DNA of 64,000 bases, taken from contig OX638380.1 of the NCBI GenBank assembly GCA_951813855.1, positions 4,060,518 to 4,124,517 of the forward strand, written 5' to 3'. The stretch comes from an uncultured Verrucomicrobiae bacterium (GTDB lineage: Bacteria > Verrucomicrobiota > Verrucomicrobiia > Limisphaerales > AAA164-E04). Made by a program: the position numbers and the translations under genes. The notes beneath the pieces are model-generated. The model was not told where the DNA came from and searched no databases. It saw only the letters and a list, made by a program, of their open reading frames with translations. This document shows, one piece after another, positions 47,654 through 57,246 of this stretch; the stretch's first letter is position 1, and the number at the start of each line of letters is the position of its first letter.

Positions 47654-48712
47654 ATGAACAGTTACGATATTGCCGTCATCGGCGGCGACGGGACCGGTCC
47701 CGAGGTGACTCGGGAAGCCTTGAAAGTGCTGCAAGCGGCCGCGGGGAAGTTCGGATTCCGCTTGAATTTCGTGGAATTCGATTTCGGGGGAGCCCGCTAT
47801 TTACGCACGGGCGAGGCGTTGCCCGATTCCGCCGTCGACGAGTTGCGCCGGTTTCCCGCGGTCTTGCTCGGAGCGATCGGGCATCCGGAGGTCAAACCGG
47901 GCGTCTTGGAAAAGGGGATTTTGCTGCGGTTGCGATTTGAACTGGAGCAATACATCAATCTGCGGCCCGTTAAGCTCTACGACGAACGATTTTGTCCGCT
48001 CAAGGACAAGCGGCCCGAAGACGTGGATTTCGTGGTGGTCCGGGAAAATAACGAAGGCTTGTATACGGGATCGGGAGGATTCGTGTTCAAAGGGACGCCG
48101 CACGAGGTGGCGATTCAGGAGAGCGTCAACACGCGGCGCGGGGTCGAGCGATGCCTGCGCTTCGCCTTCGAGTACACGCGGAAAAGAAACCGGCGAAACA
48201 CTCTGACGCTCTGCGGCAAGACCAACGTCCTGACCTACGCTTTCGATCTGTGGGAACGAGCCTTTTATGAAATCGGGGAGCGGGACTTTCCCGGCATTAA
48301 ATGTGATTACGCCCATGTGGACGCGACCACCATGTGGTTCGTGAAGAATCCAGAATGGTTTGATGTAATCGTGACCGACAACATGTTCGGCGATATTATT
48401 ACCGATTTGGGCGCGATGGTTCAGGGAGGCATGGGAATTGCCGCCGGCGGCAATTTGAATCCCGAAGGCACGAGCATGTTCGAACCGATCGGCGGCAGCG
48501 CTCCCAAATACACGGGGCAAAACGTGATCAATCCTTTGGCGGCGATTTGCGCCGGGCAGATGATGCTTGATTTTCTGGGCGAGACCGCCGCCGCCGCCGC
48601 TGTCGAACAAGCGGTGATTCGAGTGACCCGAGAGAACGTCAAGGAGTTGGGGGCCGGTAAAATGGGACTGTCCACCTCGCAGGTGGGAGATCTGGTCGCC
48701 CAATCGTTGTAA
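47654..48712 (+). CDS. leuB: 3-isopropylmalate dehydrogenase-type enzyme
   Basis: Member of the isocitrate/isopropylmalate dehydrogenase family, 352 residues. Leucine synthesis is the most likely role. VIGGDGTGPEV starts the fold. The substrate-binding run LLRLRFELEQYINLRPVKLY, the ENNEGLYTG segment, HVDATTMWFV, VTDNMFGDIITDLGAMVQG and the NAD-binding EPIGGSAPKYTGQNVINPLA follow. The substrate-specificity helix (KGILLRLRFELEQ) departs somewhat from classic LeuB (LLxLRxxLxLFANLRP), so a tartrate- or homoisocitrate-type activity is not excluded. No other leu gene is near. Confidence 0.85.
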   Translation: MNSYDIAVIGGDGTGPEVTREALKVLQAAAGKFGFRLNFVEFDFGGARYLRTGEALPDSAVDELRRFPAVLLGAIGHPEVKPGVLEKGILLRLRFELEQYINLRPVKLYDERFCPLKDKRPEDVDFVVVRENNEGLYTGSGGFVFKGTPHEVAIQESVNTRRGVERCLRFAFEYTRKRNRRNTLTLCGKTNVLTYAFDLWERAFYEIGERDFPGIKCDYAHVDATTMWFVKNPEWFDVIVTDNMFGDIITDLGAMVQGGMGIAAGGNLNPEGTSMFEPIGGSAPKYTGQNVINPLAAICAGQMMLDFLGETAAAAAVEQAVIRVTRENVKELGAGKMGLSTSQVGDLVAQSL

Positions 48713-48795
48713 CCCGGTTATTCGTCGCGAGGGAACAGGGGACGGCGCCTCGTTATTGACGTGGCGTTTCGGATCGATCGGGGCGTGAGACGATC

Positions 48796-49758
48796 ATGAG
48801 TTCGCGTATCGTAGTGCTGGACGGCTACACCTTGAATCCGGGGGACCTTAGTTGGGCGGGATTGCAGGCGTTAGGCGATTGCTCCGTTTTCGACCGAACT
48901 CCGGAGGATCGGATAATCGAACGCGCCTTGCCGGCCGCAATCGTTTTAACCAACAAAACTCCTCTGCCCCGAACCACATTGGCGGCCCTGCCTGCGTTGC
49001 GTTATATCGGCGTTTTGGCGACTGGGACCAACGTGGTCGATATCCCGGCCGCGACCGAGCGCGGCATCGTCGTTTCGAACGTTCCCGCTTATGGAACGCG
49101 ATCGGTCGCGCAGATGACGTTCGCCCATATTTTGGAACGGACGCAGCAGGTAGCCCTGCATGACCGTAGCGTTCGTTCGGGAGCGTGGAGCCGCAGTCCG
49201 GATTTCTGTTACTGGGAGCGTCCCTTGTTGGAATTGGCCGGATTGGTGTTGGGAGTTGTCGGTTTCGGCCAAATCGGTCGGGCGGTAGCCCGGTTGGGGG
49301 AAGCTTTCGGTATGAAAGTGTTGATCACGCGCCGGGACGATAGCGCAGGCAAGGTCGAAGGGTTCGAGTGCGCTGCGCTCGAGGAATTGTTGCGGCGAAG
49401 CGACGTCATTAGCCTGCATTGCCCGCTGACGCCGCAAACCCGGCATTTGATTAATGAAGAGAGCTTGCGATTAGTGCGCCCATCCGCCTTGATCGTCAAT
49501 ACCGGCAGAGGCGAGTTGGTGGACGGACACGCCTTGGCGGCGGCACTCGAGGAGGGACGGTTGGCCGGAGCGGGATTGGACGTGTTGGAAACCGAACCTC
49601 CGAGCCGCGACGATCCGTTGTTGCGGGCCAAGAATTGCCGGATCACGCCTCATATCGCTTGGGCCACTCGGGCCGCACGTTCCCGATTGATGAGGGCCGC
49701 CGTCCTAAACGTCGTTGATTATCTCGACGGCTCGCCCTCGAATCGGGTCTTGTGGTAA
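48796..49758 (+). CDS. D-2-hydroxyacid dehydrogenase (hydroxypyruvate reductase-like)
   Basis: NAD(P)-dependent 2-hydroxyacid dehydrogenase of 320 residues, resembling glycerate dehydrogenase (HprA). The substrate-binding N-terminal part includes LATGTNVVDI and NVPAYGTRSVAQMTF. The Rossmann motif is LGVVGFGQIGRAVA. The catalytic residues are in HCPLTPQTRHLI, NTGRGELVD (Arg), VLETEPPS (Glu) and ITPHIAWAT (His). It lies 83 bp after leuB on the same strand. Reduction of hydroxypyruvate or glyoxylate is likely. Confidence 0.88.
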   Translation: MSSRIVVLDGYTLNPGDLSWAGLQALGDCSVFDRTPEDRIIERALPAAIVLTNKTPLPRTTLAALPALRYIGVLATGTNVVDIPAATERGIVVSNVPAYGTRSVAQMTFAHILERTQQVALHDRSVRSGAWSRSPDFCYWERPLLELAGLVLGVVGFGQIGRAVARLGEAFGMKVLITRRDDSAGKVEGFECAALEELLRRSDVISLHCPLTPQTRHLINEESLRLVRPSALIVNTGRGELVDGHALAAALEEGRLAGAGLDVLETEPPSRDDPLLRAKNCRITPHIAWATRAARSRLMRAAVLNVVDYLDGSPSNRVLW

Positions 49759-49839
49759 GCGATTCGAACCGTACTAACATTATTGTAGCCAATGGCATGA
49801 AATATGCTATACCACAATGAGTTTTGCTGTTTCCCCGCC

Positions 49840-50640
49840 ATGAAATTTAGCCGCCGGAATCTTCGCAGGGATTCGGGCTTTACGCTGATCGAGTTGTTGG
49901 TCGTCATCGCAATTATCGCGATCTTGGCCGCACTCTTGCTTCCGGCGCTTTCCAAAGCCAAGGGATTAGCCCACCGAACGGTCTGCATCAATAATCAAAA
50001 GCAGTTAGGGTTGGGTTGGTTGCTTTATACCGACGATCATGAGTCGGCGTTGCCGGAAAATGGGGTGGGATCGCCGGAATATGTCCGGGAGAGCGGGGTC
50101 GCGGCTCGGTGGTGGGTTTCCGGTGGGAAACATTTCACCGAAAACATTACCTTGCCCCGATTGTTGGCCGGCCGCCATGCGTCTTTTAGCTCTTATATTT
50201 CGACCGTCGAATCCTTCAAGTGCCCCGCGGATAAAGGCAAGGATCGGTTGCGCAACCTGGAACGGGTTCGCAGTTATTCTCTTAATTGTTATATGGGCGA
50301 CATCGAAGGCCCCAATGTCTGGGTTTCCCGGGGTTACCGGGTTTACCGTCGGCGGAGCGATGTCGACGCGCATCGGCCTTCAGAAAGATTTCTCTTTATC
50401 GACGTGCAAGCGGAGAGCATCTGCATGCCGAATTTCGTGGTGTCGATGGACGGAATCGGCATGGGGCATATCCCCGGAGCTTTCCATAACAAGCGGGCGG
50501 TCGTGAGTTTCGCCGACGGTCATGTAGCGACGCAATTATGGCGGGACGAACGAACGTTCGTACCACGAATGCACGGTCTTCCTGATCAGAACAATTTGGA
50601 TCTGGACTGGCTTCGAGCCCATACGACCGAGGCTTATTGA
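49840..50640 (+). CDS. prepilin-type pseudopilin with H-X9-DG motif
   Basis: Type IV pilin-like or type II secretion pseudopilin, 266 residues from the ATG at 49840 (MKFSRRNL). The prepilin peptidase site is G|FTLIELLVVIAIIAILAALLLPA. The rest is a large globular domain with SFKCPADKG and a C-terminal HNKRAVVSFADGHV of the H-X9-DG type. Very many paralogues of this kind occur in Verrucomicrobiota and Planctomycetota. An upstream in-frame ATG at 49804 would add 12 residues before the typical basic leader. Function is probably in an envelope-spanning pilus-like complex. Confidence 0.88.
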   Translation: MKFSRRNLRRDSGFTLIELLVVIAIIAILAALLLPALSKAKGLAHRTVCINNQKQLGLGWLLYTDDHESALPENGVGSPEYVRESGVAARWWVSGGKHFTENITLPRLLAGRHASFSSYISTVESFKCPADKGKDRLRNLERVRSYSLNCYMGDIEGPNVWVSRGYRVYRRRSDVDAHRPSERFLFIDVQAESICMPNFVVSMDGIGMGHIPGAFHNKRAVVSFADGHVATQLWRDERTFVPRMHGLPDQNNLDLDWLRAHTTEAY

Positions 50641-50772
50641 CGGTCGGAAACCGCTCGGGGAACGACGGACGATCGCCGGTCCGAGCGGCGCTTCGTTTTC
50701 GAGCCGGGCGGTTGGTTCCCGGAGTCCTGGGAACTGGAGTTGCCGGCTGTTGCCGCCGGAATACTCGGGTGC

Positions 50773-51669
50773 CTACGGATCGGGAACCGTCGGAGGAGGA
50801 GAAAGGATTTCTTGGCCGATTTGCTCTTTAAGCCGTTCGTAAATCGGGAGATAGACTTGTTCCAACTCCTGCCGGGCTTGATCCGGGTTGTCGAGTTGCA
50901 GATAGATCCGGGCGAGATGCAAGGCGACGCCTTGACGTTCGAACTCTCCCGGCGCCAGGGATTCGGCCTTCTTCCAAGCCTGGAGGGCCGCTTGGGGTTT
51001 TCCCGGAGCGGGAAGCGAATAGTGCGTTTGAGCGATTTTTTCGGCCAGCAGGAAATTATCCGGATCTAATTCCTGCGCTCGGCCGTAGAGTTCCAAAACT
51101 TTCGCGAGCACCCCGGACGCTTCGAGCTGGAAATGATAACCGGCGTCTTGGCGGAAGAGAAAGACGGCCGCCGCGTAATTCTGATAGTACAGGGGTTCCT
51201 GGGGAGCGAGCGCGAGCGCTTTTTCGTAACAGCGGAAAGCTTGCTCGGGGTCGCCTTGGTAGCCGTAATGATTGGCGAGATTGTTCCAGGCTCCGGGAAG
51301 TTCCGGAGCGAGTTCCGTCGCTTTGAGCAAGTGCGGCAGTACCGTCTCGTGACGACCGATGTCGGTCAGGAAACTGGCGAAGGAAAGGCGCGCCTGGGCG
51401 TGGTTCGGATGATTGTCGATAAAGGCGTGGTAGGCTTCCAGCACCGGTTCGACTTCGGTTTGAATTCTCCCGGCCAAAGTGATCTGCCGAGTTTCTGGAG
51501 TGTCCGGATCTTGGCTGTCGCGAATCCATAGCCGGATCTTTGCCGTCGCCGCGTCGTCGCTAGCCAGCAAGCGACGGTATTCCCGCCTCACCGATTCGGA
51601 CTCGGCAGGCGCCGGTTGGGCGAGAGCGGTGTTTAACAGGAAAAGCAGTAACAGGAATCCCGGTTTCAT
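50773..51669 (-). CDS. secreted tetratricopeptide-repeat protein
   Basis: Exported protein of 298 residues with a signal peptide (MKPGFLLLLFLLNTALA) and several TPR helices (AQARLSFASFLTDIGRHETVL, GAWNNLANHYGYQGDPEQAFRCYEKALALAP, ALQAWKKAESLAP, GVALHLARIYLQLDNPDQARQELEQV). The ATG at 51669 was chosen because it opens the signal peptide. The 44 upstream codons are foreign to it. It follows the CAP-domain gene by 20 bp, so the two are one operon and may act together in the envelope. Confidence 0.82.
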   Translation of the reverse strand: MKPGFLLLLFLLNTALAQPAPAESESVRREYRRLLASDDAATAKIRLWIRDSQDPDTPETRQITLAGRIQTEVEPVLEAYHAFIDNHPNHAQARLSFASFLTDIGRHETVLPHLLKATELAPELPGAWNNLANHYGYQGDPEQAFRCYEKALALAPQEPLYYQNYAAAVFLFRQDAGYHFQLEASGVLAKVLELYGRAQELDPDNFLLAEKIAQTHYSLPAPGKPQAALQAWKKAESLAPGEFERQGVALHLARIYLQLDNPDQARQELEQVYLPIYERLKEQIGQEILSPPPTVPDP

Positions 51670-51689
51670 CGTGTTTTTCCGCTTGCCGG

Positions 51690-53672
51690 TCAGCGGAGCA
51701 GCCGGACGCGGTAAAACTGGTGTTCGGCGTCCTGCGTGGGCACCGAAATACGATAACCGCCGGCCAGCGGCGCGATCGCGAAGTTGTCCCGAGGGGTCCA
51801 CCGACCGTCGGGAGAATTTGCCGCCAGCAGCGAAAAGCGGCCGCCCGGTTGAGCTGCGAACTCGAGATTCGCTTTGTCTGCGATTAATTCCAGCTTGGCG
51901 ATGCGGAAGATCGTCGCCTCAATGACCGATTTCACCCGCTTGGGCGGTCCGTAGGGAAACCAGCGTCCGGAAATATAAGGGCGCACCTGCAGCAGCCAGT
52001 CGCCTTCGGTCTCGGGGGCGAAACGATAGGCTTCGTTTGGGGGTGTTTCGAACTGCTGCGCTTCGACGATTTCCTGGGTGTTGGAAAACTCGAGCTCGTC
52101 GAAATACCATCCCAAGACGCTATGGGAATTGCTGCCCTTCAAATAGGCGGAACCCGACGCAAAGGCGAAAACGAAGCGGAAGCGCAATGAACGATCGGCG
52201 AACGAGGAGAGATTGATGGTTCGGCGTTGGAATTGAGTTTCCCCTTTGCCGGAATGACTGCCGGTGACCGAACCGGGTTGCGACCAGACTTCGGTCCAAC
52301 CCGCTTGACCGTCGACTTGGACTTGGACGCGGGCGACTTGATCCGGGGTGGCTAAGTCCAACCGGCTCATGAAGGACAGCCGGCCGGCGGTGCCTGGCAG
52401 AAAGGTTCGGCTCCAAATCAGCGCGACGCTATCGAAGGTATCGTGTTGCAAATGAAAACTGAATCTTCCGGAGGCCTTGATTGACGAGGAACGCATGGGG
52501 AAGGGTTTGGCCGGTGACGGTTCGAAATTTTCGAGGCCGGTTTCGGCTCCTTCGGTCGTATTGACCGCGGCCAGCTGCGAGCGGCGCCATTCCCAGTTGG
52601 TGGCCCCGCCAGTAGGCGTGGTGTTGTATTTGCCTCCGGTACCGATTCCGACTTCGCCGGGTCCGATAATTTGCGGCGGATGATAAGCCGGAGTGAAATC
52701 GATCTTCACATTGTCGTCGCCGATGATTTTTCCCCATACGGTTTTCGTCGAAAACCCGTTTCCTGAAAAAATGACCCGATAATCGCCCGCTCTGGGCACC
52801 GGCACTCCGTAACCTCCCGACGATTCGGTGATGGCGTAGAAGGTGGATCCTTCGACCGTGACGTCAACGCCGCCTAAACCTTCTCCGGGATCGTAGAACT
52901 CGTTGCCGTTCAGATCGTGATAGGCGACCCCGGTGACGAAGGATTCCTGGTCGATGCGAGCGCCGAATTCCTGGGTCACTACTTGGGGGCCGATCGGAAT
53001 TCCGTTATTAGGGGCGGGGAGTTTTGCAGGGAGAGTGATGACGCCGACGCCGATTTCCCGGAAATCCGGATCATGAATGTTTTGACGGTGTCTCGGTGGG
53101 TCTTGCATACCTCCCTTGGAACCTCCCGAAGCGCTTTGTCCCCAGTCGACATTGAACCCGCAATGCCCTTCCAAGACGGATGTCACGTAACTCCCTACGT
53201 TTTCGCCGATGATGCGCCACCGGTAGCCGGTATCATTGATCCGTTCGTCGAAGGTGCTGCCGTCACTGCCCGTATGTCCCTGAAATCGGTTAGCCACCAA
53301 GTCGCGGGTGTGGCGGCGGGCCGCCTGGGTCAGCAGGGCGTTCGGCACTAACGCCCCGGTCGGTGGCAGTAGGTCGAAACCGTAATCCGGGTCGTCGAGC
53401 AGCATATCGAAATCGATGTCGAAATAACGGTAGGCACCGAGGACGACCGGGTCGTTGACTCGAGCGAGCCGGCGGCCTTCCGCTTTCGGGTCGAGCCGGG
53501 CCCGGTTGACGTATTCCACATAGGCTTGTTCTTCGTTCGTCAACGAACCGATGCGGTAGAGGGTTTTTCCCGCTGGGGAAGCTGCGAAGAGGGCGGTCGT
53601 CGACCATCCGAAAAGCGACAGCAGGAAACAACTCGGAACGACGACAGGCCAGACTGAAACAATGATACGCAT
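51690..53672 (-). CDS. secreted CAP-domain protein with SdrD-B-like and jelly-roll domains
   Basis: Exported protein of 660 residues from the ATG at 53672 (MRIIVSVWPVVVPSCFLLSL). The CAP/SCP-like domain lies at about 50-250 (AYVEYVNRARLDPKAEG, HTRDLVANRFQGHTGSDG, IIGENVG, RHRQNIHDPDFREIGVGV), with His and Glu residues at the expected cavity. A short cna-B/SdrD-like repeat follows (GVAYHDLNGNEFYDPGEG, about 265-320). A MAM-like jelly-roll (about 430-560) and a C-terminal '...FYRVRLLR' module come last. It is divergent from the korA gene and shares an operon with the TPR gene. Its activity is unknown. Confidence 0.8.
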   Translation of the reverse strand: MRIIVSVWPVVVPSCFLLSLFGWSTTALFAASPAGKTLYRIGSLTNEEQAYVEYVNRARLDPKAEGRRLARVNDPVVLGAYRYFDIDFDMLLDDPDYGFDLLPPTGALVPNALLTQAARRHTRDLVANRFQGHTGSDGSTFDERINDTGYRWRIIGENVGSYVTSVLEGHCGFNVDWGQSASGGSKGGMQDPPRHRQNIHDPDFREIGVGVITLPAKLPAPNNGIPIGPQVVTQEFGARIDQESFVTGVAYHDLNGNEFYDPGEGLGGVDVTVEGSTFYAITESSGGYGVPVPRAGDYRVIFSGNGFSTKTVWGKIIGDDNVKIDFTPAYHPPQIIGPGEVGIGTGGKYNTTPTGGATNWEWRRSQLAAVNTTEGAETGLENFEPSPAKPFPMRSSSIKASGRFSFHLQHDTFDSVALIWSRTFLPGTAGRLSFMSRLDLATPDQVARVQVQVDGQAGWTEVWSQPGSVTGSHSGKGETQFQRRTINLSSFADRSLRFRFVFAFASGSAYLKGSNSHSVLGWYFDELEFSNTQEIVEAQQFETPPNEAYRFAPETEGDWLLQVRPYISGRWFPYGPPKRVKSVIEATIFRIAKLELIADKANLEFAAQPGGRFSLLAANSPDGRWTPRDNFAIAPLAGGYRISVPTQDAEHQFYRVRLLR

Positions 53673-53835
53673 TACTAAAGATCGAAGGTGCCTGATGACG
53701 GAAAGATTGATTCGGAATTCGTCGATCGTCAAGGGAGAATTCGGCGCGGGCGATTGCCGCGGCGGTTTCTTTCGGCGTTTCGGAAAAAACCGCTTGCTCA
53801 AATGGGAGCGCCGCCTTATAATTTGCCCGACAGGA

Positions 53836-55668
53836 ATGATTGGAACCGTTTTGCCCGACGAAGACACCGGTGCTTGCTCTTCGCCTCGTATCGCCGAAAT
53901 GGTGATTCGAATCGCGGGCAATTCCCAGGACGGAATACAATCGATGGGCAAGTTGCTCGCCTTTCTGGCCGGTCGAAGCGAGCAGGACGTCATGACGTTC
54001 ATGACCATTCCCTCCACCATTTCCGGAGGTCCTTCCATTTTTCAGGTGCGGCTCGGATCTGGCGAAGTCCTTTCGGCCGGCGACGAAGCGGACATGTTGC
54101 TGGCGTTCTATCAGCACTCTTACGAGAACCACGTCGATTCCCTGAAGGAGGGGGGCATCGTGCTTTACGATTCGGATCATGTCGAGCCGAACGACCAGTG
54201 GCGGGAACAGTTCCGGCATATCGGCGTTCCGATCTCCGGCAACACGGTCGAGGCGGTCGGCGGAACCGCGCGCGACAAGGGGAAGAACATGTACGCCCTC
54301 GGTTTGATCGCCAAGTTTTTCGGCTTGGACGACGATAAGTTTCGAACCCTGATCGAGCACTTTCTGAAAAGCAAAGGGGAGAGCGTGGTCGGTCACGCGA
54401 TCAAGGCTTTCGACGAGGGCCACAAATACGAGTTCGGGGACGCGCTGGATATTTACCAGTTGGCCGCCGCTCAGAAACGATCGCGCGGTCGCGTCGTGAT
54501 GACGGGCAACCAAGCCCTGGCCTACGGCTTGATCGCGGCCGGCGTGCGTTTCGGGGCGGGTTATCCGATCACTCCTTGGTCGGATATTATGGAGTTGCTG
54601 CGGCGGGAGTTGCCCAAATACGGCGGGACTTTTCAGCAGTGCGAAGACGAGATCGCTTCGGTTTCCACCGCCATCGGTGCCGGCTACGCCGGGCGAGTGG
54701 CCGTAACGGGGTCTAGTGGTCCGGGGATTTCGCTGAAGACCGAAGCCATCGGTTGGGCCATCATGGCGGAAGTGCCCGTAATCGTGATCGACGTCCAGCG
54801 CGGCGGACCTTCGACGGGGATGCCGACCAACGTTGAGCAATCGGATTTGTTCATTGCTTGCTTCGGAGGACACGGCGACGCGCCTCGGGTGGTCCTGTCG
54901 CCGTATAGCGTGGAGGATTGCTTCCATCTGGCCATCGAGGCGGTCAACTTTGCGAAACAATATTCGGTACCGGTGATTATCCTAACCGATCAGGCGATCG
55001 CTACTCGTATCGAAGCTTTCGACGAACCCGATCTGGAACAGGTTTTTCAAACTATCGCCCCGAACTTCGCTGCGGTGCCCGAACACAAACCCTATGCGCT
55101 CGACCGGTTGGCGACGCCGCATTTGGCACCCGGGACCCGAGTGGAAAACGGCGAGTATCCGATCATTACCGGATTGGAACACGATGAACAGGGCCGTCCG
55201 ACGGCTTCGCCGCAACTGCACCTGAAAATGACCGCCCGGCGCCGCAACAAGTTAAGGGAGTTGGCGAAGACCTTGCCGGCCTCGGAAATCTATGGTTCGC
55301 CAACAGGCAAAGTGTTGCTGGTAGGGTGGGGGGCGACTAGGGGGCCGATACGCGAAGCGGTCGATCGGGCCAGAGGGGCCGAGGACGACGTTTCAGCCAT
55401 TCACCTTCGGAATATCAGTCCGCTTCCTCCTGGTTTGGAAGACATTTTCGCCGGGTTCGAGCATGTTTTCGTGGTCGAAATGAACGACGAAGGGCTCTAC
55501 GGTTACGGGCAGTTGGCGACGTTGTTGCGGGCCCGTACGTGCAATCCTAAGATCCGCAGCATCACCAAGACCGACGGCTTGACTTTCAAAATCAAGGAGA
55601 TCTTGGCCCGCATGAAATTCTTGCTCAACGGCAGTCCGTCGCCAAGTTCCAGCAAAACTGAAAAATGA
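53836..55668 (+). CDS. korA: 2-oxoacid:ferredoxin oxidoreductase, fused gamma-alpha subunit
   Basis: Pyruvate/2-oxoglutarate ferredoxin oxidoreductase subunit of the fused gamma-alpha type. An N-terminal gamma domain (MVIRIAGNSQDGIQSMGKLLA, about residues 20-190) is followed by the alpha domain with MTGNQALAYGLIAAG and GYPITPWSDIMELL. The cofactor and CoA site includes VAVTGSSGPGISLKTE and VQRGGPSTGMPT. From the ATG at 53836 it has 610 residues. Other in-frame starts upstream are possible because the sequence before about residue 20 is not family-like. Its stop overlaps the korB start by 4 bp (ATGA). 2-Oxoglutarate is the most likely substrate, but pyruvate or another 2-oxoacid cannot be excluded. 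Confidence 0.9.
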   Translation: MIGTVLPDEDTGACSSPRIAEMVIRIAGNSQDGIQSMGKLLAFLAGRSEQDVMTFMTIPSTISGGPSIFQVRLGSGEVLSAGDEADMLLAFYQHSYENHVDSLKEGGIVLYDSDHVEPNDQWREQFRHIGVPISGNTVEAVGGTARDKGKNMYALGLIAKFFGLDDDKFRTLIEHFLKSKGESVVGHAIKAFDEGHKYEFGDALDIYQLAAAQKRSRGRVVMTGNQALAYGLIAAGVRFGAGYPITPWSDIMELLRRELPKYGGTFQQCEDEIASVSTAIGAGYAGRVAVTGSSGPGISLKTEAIGWAIMAEVPVIVIDVQRGGPSTGMPTNVEQSDLFIACFGGHGDAPRVVLSPYSVEDCFHLAIEAVNFAKQYSVPVIILTDQAIATRIEAFDEPDLEQVFQTIAPNFAAVPEHKPYALDRLATPHLAPGTRVENGEYPIITGLEHDEQGRPTASPQLHLKMTARRRNKLRELAKTLPASEIYGSPTGKVLLVGWGATRGPIREAVDRARGAEDDVSAIHLRNISPLPPGLEDIFAGFEHVFVVEMNDEGLYGYGQLATLLRARTCNPKIRSITKTDGLTFKIKEILARMKFLLNGSPSPSSSKTEK

Positions 55669-56603
55669 GTCAAGTGACGACCGTAGATGCCGCTCCCCGC
55701 ATCGAAGCAGGGCCCGCTTCCCCTGAGGTGGAGCGTAAACCGTTGACCAAAAAGCAATTGGTCGCCGAACGCCCGACCTGGTGTCCGGGATGCGGCGACT
55801 TTTCGGTTTTGGCGTTGTATTACAAACTGATCGAGAAACGCAAAATCTGGCACGAAAAAGTGACCACTATCGCGGGGATCGGATGTTCCAGCCGGTTTCC
55901 CTATTTCGTGCAGGCCCACGGCGTGCACTATATTCACGGTCGCGCACTTTCCTTCGCCACGGGCGTTTCCTTGACCCGGCCGGACTTGCACGTGTTCGTG
56001 TTCGGCGGCGACGGCGACGCTTTTTCGATCGGGGGAAATCACCTCAATCACACCGCGCGCAAGAACGTGCGGATGACCTACGTGATCATGGACAATTACG
56101 TTTACGGATTGACCAAAAAGCAGACCTCGCCCACTTCGCCCATCGGTTTCAAGAGCAAGACTGACGATATGGGAGCTGCCGACAAGCCTATCAATCCGAT
56201 GAAACAGTTGATCAGCGCTGGAGCTACCTTCGTGGCTCGGGCGACCAGTACCGATCCCAAGCATCTGTTGAGCATGATGGAACGGGCGATGGATCACGAC
56301 GGATTCAGCGTGGTCGAATGTCTCAGCGAATGCATCGAATTTTATCCGGGCGCTTTCGACGCGGCGAATCCGAGAAAGGCCGGAGTGTTCCGGGAAGTGC
56401 CGGAAGATCACGACGTCACCGACGAGTTGGCGGCTTATGAGTTGGCCGGCGCTCCTTTCCCTGGCTGGTTCGGAGTGTTCTACCAGAATGAGCGGCCGAC
56501 CAAGAATGCCAACGAACAGCGGATCGTCGACGTCAAACGGGAGAAGGTTAAGGAACTCGCCGACTGGCAGATCATGCAGCGTACTTTCGATATGCTGAAA
56601 TAA
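55665..56603 (+). CDS. korB: 2-oxoacid:ferredoxin oxidoreductase, beta subunit
   Basis: Thiamine-diphosphate and iron-sulfur-binding beta subunit, partner of korA. The N-terminal cluster motif is TWCPGCGDF, IGCSSRF gives a third cysteine, and the ThDP motif is FGGDGDAFSIGGNHL. It has 312 residues, with GLTKKQTSPTSP as in 2-oxoglutarate-type enzymes. The start overlaps the korA stop. A ferredoxin gene is not seen in the window. Confidence 0.93.
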   Translation: MSQVTTVDAAPRIEAGPASPEVERKPLTKKQLVAERPTWCPGCGDFSVLALYYKLIEKRKIWHEKVTTIAGIGCSSRFPYFVQAHGVHYIHGRALSFATGVSLTRPDLHVFVFGGDGDAFSIGGNHLNHTARKNVRMTYVIMDNYVYGLTKKQTSPTSPIGFKSKTDDMGAADKPINPMKQLISAGATFVARATSTDPKHLLSMMERAMDHDGFSVVECLSECIEFYPGAFDAANPRKAGVFREVPEDHDVTDELAAYELAGAPFPGWFGVFYQNERPTKNANEQRIVDVKREKVKELADWQIMQRTFDMLK

Positions 56604-57246
56604 TCCCCCGGGCGACTTCGCCGGACTCGGGAAAGCGACGCCCGCCGACGAACGATTCCCTTGCTGGTGGTTCGGCGAGTTGCGGATTCTTTGGGATATT
56701 TCAAATACGGCAGTCAGAGGCTAAGCAAAGTAGTTAGTGCCTTATTTCTCCGACTTCGTGTGGACGAATTGGGAAGGTTTCGGATCTACTGGGTATCTGG
56801 TGGTGACTATCGGACGTTCTAGGCGAAAAACGTCATAATCCAGGTTTTCGGCGAGGACGGGAGGTGGTCCCTTGCGGCTCAGGACTGGGAGCCGGGCGTC
56901 TCGGTTGCCGAGTTACTACCGAACCGTTCCCACGCTCTCGACGTGAGATATTGATCCCGAACAAGTGCTTCAGCCGTTCGCTTTTTCTTGGTAAGGCCGC
57001 TTGGGTTAGAGTGCGATGGCCTCGTCGGCTCGAAATTCAGGGGCGAACGATCCCTAAATTTTCTTCCGCTTGATCCGGTTGCCGGAACTTTGCCCTTTGA
57101 ACGACAGGGAATTTACGGAACGGATGGGCTTCAGCCGATCGTCGAACGATATTCGATTCGTTTTTGTTTTGAAATGACTCCTTTAACATGCTTACCGTCC
57201 GTCGCGAATCCAAGGTATTTGTATTAATTTGGGGTTAGACGGCAAA
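56604..57246 (+). other. intergenic region without a recognisable gene
   Basis: About 640 bp between korB and the ankyrin gene. Only short frames of chance composition were found. A GC-rich hairpin without a T-run follows korB (about 56607-56632). The promoter of the ankyrin gene must be here. No clear -35/-10 pair was identified. Confidence 0.45.
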
